Assembly: GCA_947311845.1 (NCBI GenBank)
Contig: CAMZMU010000052.1
Span: forward strand, 141,127,733 to 141,191,732
Origin: Poa pratensis
Lineage: Eukaryota; Streptophyta; Magnoliopsida; Poales; Poaceae
DNA: 64,000 nucleotides
Direction: 5' to 3'
Shown: positions 58,148-64,000 of the stretch, in pieces
Numbering within the stretch: position 1 is the stretch's first letter
How the letters are laid out: each line of letters begins with the position of its first letter
The notes under the pieces: generated by a model
What the model saw: only the letters and a program-made list of their open reading frames with translations
What the model was told of the DNA's origin: nothing
The model's database searches: none
Position numbers and translations under genes: made by a program

Positions 58148-61100
58148 CTAACCTGGTCCAGTGTTCTTCTTTCTACGAGTCCTCTTAGGTTTTTGGTGGT
58201 CGTACTGTTTGTCCCGGTTGGTGCATTTCCTGATAGTGTGCCCGTATTCGTTGCAGTGCCCACATCTGTAAAATTTCCCTGCTTTCATAGCTTCAACGAT
58301 GGTCATCAACCGCGGCCTCCCTTTTGTGTGTGCGTCATCTGGATCTAGCAGTTCCATTGTTGAGTTACCTTCACCCCCATTTGAAGTGTTTGCAAAATTT
58401 GCTATTGTTCTCACTTCAGTATCTTGGTGTTTCATTTCTGCTTGTAGCTCTTTTTCAATCTCTTCGAGTCCCTTGTCAACTCTGTTCATTTCCCCTTGCA
58501 AGTACTCATACTTTCTTTGGTGTGTTGCTCCTTTGGAAGCTGTTGTCACCATCCTACGCGCAAGCACGTTGTACCGGAGTGTATCACTATCAGCCATTTT
58601 TTCTGGTACAGGTAATGGATTCAGCTTCTTGTGCTTTTTGCGCCACCTGTCAATGATGTACTTGTCTGGTATTTGATTTATGTCCAGGTGTAGCATTATC
58701 TTCAATATGTGAGAGCATACTAATCCATCTTTCTCAAACTTGCAGCATATGCAGTGGTACTCTTCTTTCTCCAAGTCAACTTGGACCACATAGGTCCTTG
58801 GCCTGTGCTCTTTTATTGGATAGTTTTCGGCTTGAAATACCAGGTACAGCTCCCCTGGCTTCTCTTCCTTAACACGCAGTCTTGTGACATCAGTTAGAAC
58901 TTTCTGAAATCTCCTGAATATTGACAGGTTATACAAATCATGCGCCTGTATCTCTATGTAATACTTAGTTTTGAATTTCTTAGGTGGCACTTTCTTGTGT
59001 ATCGCATTGTGATCACTCTCATTCTCTCTGGCATGTATTGTGTCCATGATTCTTTGATACTCACGTAGGAAACTTGTCATGCTATATTGTGCCCCAACAC
59101 CCTTTTTGAACAGTGAGTTTGTCCCTTCACTCCTTGCTGTTGTTTGCAAAAATGGGAAGAAATCCTTTTTGAAGTAAACTGGCACCCATCTCTTTCTGCT
59201 CTTCCAAATTGTTTGGAAATATTCAATGTGTCCCACCGGATAGTCTGCTATCATTTGCTGCCACAGTGTCTCAAACTCAAGCTCTGTTAGCGAGTTATCA
59301 ACTATGTCTTGGAACTCTTCAAATAAACCCTCATTAACTTGCATTGTCCTGCCTGCTTTCTGTTCTACTTTACTCTTCACATGATACAAACAAGATTTGT
59401 GAACCGTGTGTGGAAACACCTCAGATATTGCAACCTGCATTCCCCGGTCTTGGTCTGTTATTATAGTTTGAGGGTGTTTCCCCCCATAGCATAAATGAAT
59501 TCCCTGAAGACCCACTTGAATGTTTCAGCTCCCTCATTGACAATTAGAGCACACGCAAATAGGTAGGTGTGCCCATGTGGGGAGACACCAACTATTGGAG
59601 CAAAAGGAAGGTTATATCTGTTAGTCAGAAATGTTGTGTCAAAACTAATGCAGTCCCCACAAGTTTCATAGAAGCTTTTTGATTTTGCATCTGCCCAGAA
59701 AACGCTCTTCACCTTATTATTTTCATCAACCTGAAATGAGTAATAGAAGCTCTCGTTTTCAGCTCGCTTCTTTTTGAAATACTGCACAACCTGCATCACA
59801 TCGCTGTTTTTTAGTTCTCTGTTAATTGCTGTCCCATAGTTGCTGACCTTTTTCCTGTTGTATGGTGTGTTTTCTTGGCCCCCTCTTAAATATGACAACA
59901 CCGATACAATTTTGCTTGTTGTTATGTTAGCTTGCCTCAGGGATCTTATCATTGCTTTCTCCTCAGGTGACATGTAGATATGCGACCTGAAGAATCTGCT
60001 CTGCGGGCTTAAAGCATGATTATGATCGAGACATAGGTTTGTGATGCGCCAAATCCCTTCTTTCTCACTTACTATCATCTCAACTTTGCATCCTGTCCTG
60101 TCTATAACAGTAGTTTGCCTCTGCACTTCCATATCTTCCTTTTCCGCTGCTGCGTTCCTACCATACTTGTTGCATTTCATTGTCACTCTGATTACTTCCC
60201 TGTTTCTCTTCCTGCTTGTTGTCCTGGCAGCTGACACCACTGTCACAGAGAAGCCAATTGCAAAAGCATACATGTTGAAGAATATCTGAGCTTTCTCTCG
60301 TGTGTCAAATTGCATCCCCACTTCCGGTATTGCTCTTTGTCTATTGTGTAGTCATTCTGGCCTTGGGAGTTTGATTCTTCATTTTCCAGAAAGTTTTCGA
60401 CATCTTCTTCGCATATCTCTTTCTCTTCTTCCGCGCCTTCTTCTCTGTCGTTCATTTTTTCTGTTTCATCATCAGCTTGCGTTTCATGTGCGACCCCATC
60501 ATTGTGTGCACCATTAACCTGTCATTTAAAATTCAAAATACATGTTTGACATTCAGGTTTTTAATATTTTGACGTTTGATCTTTTTGATTTAATTTTTGA
60601 ATGTAGATCACAAGTATACCTCATCGAGCTCCATGTTGTGAAACAAGTTCTCTGCCCATGGGTCATCATCCCAAGTTATGTGCTGTCCACTTCTACTTGG
60701 TGTTGCTTGTAAGTACTCATTCCCCTGTGTGAGAGTAATATTTATTTTACATCAGTTTTTGTTCATCATATGTTACCTTAAAAATTGTTTCAGCGATAAG
60801 TTTGGAACCTGTGTACAGTCTTCCCATGTTTGATGGTCGTTTTCAGTGCTTTTTTGAAATAAGTTTGATGTGTAGCAATCCTTTTGTGCACAGTCAACCT
60901 GCATATTGCAAAGTAGTTGTTAGTAAACTATATATATTTATTTTATACACCCCCTTTATGTTTGTGTGTACCTGTATGGAAGATAATGCTTTTGTCGACG
61001 AATAAGTTGTGTCAAATTTCCCGGTCAGCAAACCTGTGAATGTAAATTCCTTGTCCTGCATCATTTAGAAGTTTTTTGTTAGTTGAATATGATCATTTAT

Positions 61101-61218
61101 TCATTGAAATTTGTGTGATATATATTTATTTTTCAATAATAACCTGAAATAACATATCATCGCATCTATACGTGTTCATCTGTCCATGTTCACCATTTTT
61201 GTCTCCAGCATCCCCATC
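58148..61218 (-). pseudogene. FAR1/MULE-type transposase gene of MULE 3
   Basis: Minus-strand exons with good splice sites: 61144-61218, 60972-61055, 60809-60898, 60620-60724, 58148-60518; earlier exons not found. The N-terminus is acidic, then a FAR1-type DNA-binding domain (GMQFDTREKAQIFFNMYA, VTMKCNKYGRN, DHNHALSP), the MULE catalytic domain with D-D-E candidates (CISFDTTFL, IITDQDRGMQ, ARSEGTNSLF), a SWIM finger (CICCKFEKDGLVCSH) and a CCHC knuckle (CGHCNEYGHTIRKC) with a basic tail. Two one-base frameshifts: one near 60322-60334 just before GMQFD (an A appears lost), one in the C-run 59480-59485 (YAMGG then KHPQTIITDQD). Each is in or next to a short homopolymer, so they may be real or sequencing errors. 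It would mobilise MULE 3. Confidence 0.87.
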
Positions 61219-61259
61219 CTGCAAAAGAATACAAGGATAAACAGTTTAGTCTCTATATG

Positions 61260-62220
61260 TAGTTCAGTTTCAGTTTAGTCTCTATTTTCTGCCAGGTTGT
61301 TTAGTGTGCGCCGATGTGTCTCATTTTTGTCTCATTTTAGCATTGTCTCAGTGTTTCAGTGCATCAGTTTTGTCAGTTTAGTGAGTGTGTTACTGAGTTT
61401 TTTATCTCAGTGCCTCAGTGTTTCAGTGTTTTTTAGTGCCTCATTTAATCTCAGTGATTCAGTTTTTTTTCATTGTACTGCCTCAGTCTTGATTTAGTGC
61501 CTCAGTCTCAGTTTTTGTTGCATAAAAGATTCAGTGTCTCAGTCTTCTTCATTTATTTAGTGTCTCATTGTTTCAGTCCATTGTCTCATTGTTTCATTGT
61601 CTCGGTTGATTTCAGTGATTCAGTGTTTCATTCATGTTTTTAAGTGTCTCAACTTAGTTTATCTGCCTCAGTATCAGTCCAGTGTCATTGTTTCAGTGTC
61701 ATTATTTGATTTCACTCTAGGTTGTATCAATTATCTGCTAGTTTGTTTCTAGATCTATAAATCTCATTTTCTAGGTCAGTCTAGGTTGTATCTATTATCT
61801 GCTTGGTATTGTTCAGTCAATTATATCTGTATCTTACTCTATCTCTATATTGCTCTATCTCAGTACTGTGATAGTTTAGTGTTAGTGAATGTCTCATTTT
61901 CACTCTATTTTGGATTTCACTCTATGTTGTATCAATTTTCTGCTAGTTTGTATCTAGAATCTATATCTATACCTGCTTTGTTGTCTCTATTTCTATTCTA
62001 TATCTATAAATCTCATTTTTATAGGTCAGTCTAGGTTGTATCTATTTTCTGCTTGGTTTTGTCTATATCTATCACTCTTATTTTCGAGGTCAGTGTAGGG
62101 TTGTATCTTACTCTATCTCTATATTGCTCTATCTCGGTATTGTGATAGTTTAGTGTTAGTGAATGTCTCATTTTCACTCTATCTCAGTTATGTGGTAGTG
62201 AATGTCTCATTTTCAGTTTT
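61260..62220. repeat. Degenerate TCAGTGT/TCTCATT repeat region
   Basis: About 0.95 kb made of irregular 8-20 bp repeats (GTGTCTCA, GTTTCAGTG, TCATTTTCACTCTAT, GGTTGTATC), including longer duplications such as TAGTTTAGTGTTAGTGAATG (about 61871 and 62147). No coding potential. It sits between the transposase and the B3 gene, at the presumed upstream side of both. Confidence 0.8.
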
Positions 62221-62248
62221 CTATGTATACCCAGATGGAGTGCGAAAC

Positions 62249-62685
62249 ATGCGGATGAATCATCATGTTCTCACTCGAGATCTTGGTTTGGGACATGTTT
62301 TTGTCCACACCATAACTGTAACAGATGTTGCACACAATGGACTGGTAGCATTTTCTATCTACCTTCTTCAGTTCAAGTTTGTTCGGTAGCATTTCCCTCT
62401 TTTTGAGTATCTAACCTTTTTCACATGATGTTCTTACAGCGCATCCCAAAGGAGATTGCATCTGTTCTCGAGATACCTACAGAGGGAGAAGCTAACCTCA
62501 TTTTTGGATATGATGCGGAAAGATGTGAAGCTTCTAACTACACTTGCAAAGATGAGAGGATTTATTTCAGAGCTGGTTGGCCACAGTTTGCCACTCAGCA
62601 CGGGATAGGGGCTGGCTCTGTGATGCTGATTCTCTTCCATAAAGACAATGGAAATCGCCTTTGTGTCTCCTTCGATCGTCTCTAG
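62249..62685 (+). CDS. Small B3-domain gene of MULE 3
   Basis: Exons 62249-62344 and 62440-62685 join in phase across a GT-AG intron, giving about 113 residues: a B3 fold with the DNA-binding start HTITVTDVAHNGLRIPKEIASVL, strand ANLIFGYDAER, GW motif YFRAGWPQFATQHGIGAGSVMLILF and last strand NRLCVSFDRL. Plant B3 domains bind DNA (ARF, ABI3/VP1, REM families). The frame is open upstream of 62249 to an AG at 62233-62234, so an earlier exon is possible. No activation or repression domain is visible. It may bind element ends, compete with host B3 factors, or be a captured scrap; the intact splice sites favour a gene. Confidence 0.7.
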
Positions 62686-63758
62686 AGGCGCAACTTTGGA
62701 GTTCACGACTTCCCCACTGCATCTTTCTTTGTCGGGGTCTTGTTGGTTTCTATTTCCCTACATCGTAATGGGTTTTGATTTGTTTAGTGCAAGGAAGCAT
62801 CTCACCTGTTGTGTTGGTTTCTTTTTTGTAACTTTGAATTCTGGAAGTTTATGTGGGCAAACTTGCTCTTTTATTTTTTGTTCCACCCTCATGTGTTCTA
62901 CATGCATGCTATGTGTTTTTATCTGGTTCACCTTTGCAGTTTCATTTGCATCAGCTTTTGGTTTAAATCACAGAGGTTTTGTTTTTAGAGTGTTTATTGC
63001 TAGGAAGCATATTTTTTAGAGCTAAACAAAGGTGTTTTGCTGTAAGGGTTTACCTGTAGTTTGCAGTGTAGTTGTTTGGAGAACAGGTCGGCTGGTTTGT
63101 TTGTAAATCCAGCTCCATCCATCATCAGCATCTGCCCCTACATTTCGATGGAAAGAAGCAAGGCAGGGAAGTCGTCAGGGGGGGAGGAGATGAAATCGTG
63201 AAGATGAGATGGCAGGAGAAGAACAGATGGTCTCCAAACAGCAAAATTACCAGGTCAGTTCACTTGATGTCTGGAGGTCTTGGGTTGAGATCCATTTTCT
63301 GGAGTGTTCCCTCTTCTAAATCTTGTGTTCTTCCCCTTCTCTTTTTCTTCTGTTCTTTTGATCTGGAGCGATCTGGAGCGAGTCGGGGGCTGGCTGCAGC
63401 TGCGTCCAGCGACGCAAATTCTTTTCTTGAAGAGGAAGAAGGTCCTGCGAGCTGGGCTGGACCTTCGAGTTGGCCGGACGCGGGCTGGGTTTGTGCTTTA
63501 GTTGGGCTGGGGTTTGTTAGTTTTTGCTACGGGTTTGGCGGTGCGGACCCGTTAGAATTTAGTAGAGCGCGGGGCAGTTTTTTGAGTTGGCTGTTTGTGG
63601 GCCAATGGGGCGACGTGGAGCTCATTCGTTGGCTGAAAAAAAACGACTGAGACCCAAATTGAAAACAGTCGACTGACGAATAGACACTCCCCAAAAATTT
63701 GTAGTTGTGGTTCTGTGCAAAATACGCCCCAACAAGTGGTGCGTTCTGCAATTTCCTC
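62686..63758. other. Right arm of MULE 3
   Basis: 3' region of the B3 gene and the right end. A forward frame of 192 codons (63072-63650) has no recognised domain and lies in sequence that turns GC-rich near the end. The inverted repeat begins at about 63694. Confidence 0.5.
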
Positions 63759-63767
63759 TATAAATAC
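63759..63767 (+). promoter_or_regulatory. TATA box of MATH gene F, also right target copy of MULE 3
   Basis: TATAAATAC lies 98 bp before ATG 63865 and directly after the MULE 3 end. It is identical to 50196-50204. A TATAAATA box at this distance fits a plant core promoter. Confidence 0.8.
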
Positions 63768-63864
63768 AGACAGGTTCCCGTAAAGCCTACATACCTAAAG
63801 AGATCGAGATTAGCCCACCCGTTTTCTATAGTCCTTATTACACGATCGTCCACCTACGTTCGCC

Positions 63865-64000
63865 ATGGGAAACTCTTGCTGCGCTAAGAAGCCCGTGGGG
63901 GTTGAGACGTCGTCGGTATGCACGGCGGAGGCCGCCACCGGGGCGCACAATTTCGTGGTGATGAACTTCTCGCTGCTCGACGGCATGGGCGTCGGCAAGT
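63865..64000 (+). CDS. MATH-family gene F, N-terminal part (runs off the window)
   Basis: Starts MGNSCCAKKPVG at ATG 63865, then a Ser/Thr linker and the first MATH strands (AHNFVVMNFSLLDGMGVGK). It is most like C and D. Gly2, Cys5, Cys6 and Lys8-Lys9 form a strong dual-lipidation signal (myristoyl plus palmitoyl), so the protein may sit on a membrane. Whether BTB follows is unknown. The frame is open to the window end. Its promoter has been cut by MULE 3 at the TATA box. Confidence 0.88.
   Translation, partial: MGNSCCAKKPVGVETSSVCTAEAATGAHNFVVMNFSLLDGMGVGK

Larger units (their letters stand above)
50205..63758. mobile_element. Mutator-like element of 13.55 kb (MULE 3) with protease, transposase and B3 genes
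   Basis: Left end GAGGAAATTGCAGAAC at 50205 and right end GTTCTGCAATTTCCTC at 63758 are inverted repeats that continue for about 65 bp (through CGTATTTTGCACAGAACC and ACAACTACAA). They are flanked by the exact 9-bp duplication TATAAATAC. Inside are a plus-strand Ulp1-type protease gene, a minus-strand FAR1/MULE transposase gene converging on it, and a small plus-strand B3-domain gene. MULEs carrying Ulp1 proteases are known in plants (Kaonashi type). Confidence 0.95.

Noticed and set aside
63072..63650. Forward open frame of 192 codons in the right arm of MULE 3
   Set aside because: No recognised domain, and composition changes midway from AT-rich to GC-rich; likely chance.

Overview
The window looks like plant nuclear DNA from a grass, most likely a Triticeae (wheat, Aegilops or barley relative). 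This is inferred from spliced plant-type genes, Stowaway MITEs with CTCCCTCCG ends, CACTA ends of the CACTAGTA type, Helitrons starting TCTATACTACT, LTRs starting TGATACGTCTCC, and layers of nested insertions. No bacterial, organellar or RNA genes were recognised.

The host genes are a cluster of MATH and MATH-BTB (BPM-like) genes, members of the CUL3 substrate-adaptor family. A trio A-B-C occurs twice in tandem: A1 (1-597, partial), B1 (1422-2512) and C1 (4919-5540); then A2 (11115-13816), B2 (16212-17308) and C2 (17811-18308). B was already broken before the duplication, because both copies share a frameshift and a stop. After the duplication copy 1 gained a Helitron carrying a glycosyltransferase fragment, a MITE inside C1 and a LINE. 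Copy 2 gained an LTR retrotransposon inside A2 and a 1.55-kb retroposon upstream of B2. C2 (a MATH-only protein) is the one family member seen whole and open. A further MATH-only gene D (36951-40861) is split by a Mutator-like insertion, two decayed MATH fragments lie at 44.5-45.7 kb, and a last member starts at 63865 and runs off the window.

Between these are large transposon blocks. A 12.5-kb LTR retrotransposon (21555-34088) keeps only gag and protease-like sequence; a solo LTR is nested in its 5' LTR and a complete 2.8-kb CACTA-type element in its body. Other elements are a second Helitron (35128-36525), an autonomous-type MULE (40891-43887) and several LINE fragments. A single-exon proteasome-ATPase-like (RPT3-type) gene with one frameshift lies on the minus strand at 46405-47759.

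The most striking object is a 13.55-kb Mutator-like element at 50205-63758 with matching terminal inverted repeats and a 9-bp target duplication, TATAAATAC. It appears to have inserted into the TATA box of the MATH gene that starts at 63865, leaving a copy of the box at each end. It carries a Ulp1-type cysteine protease gene that can be read through 18 exons without a break (about 1,004 residues, His-Asp-Cys triad present), a convergent FAR1/MULE-type transposase gene with two one-base frameshifts, and a small two-exon B3-domain gene. Protease-carrying MULEs are known (Kaonashi type); this gene combination and the TATA-box target deserve attention.
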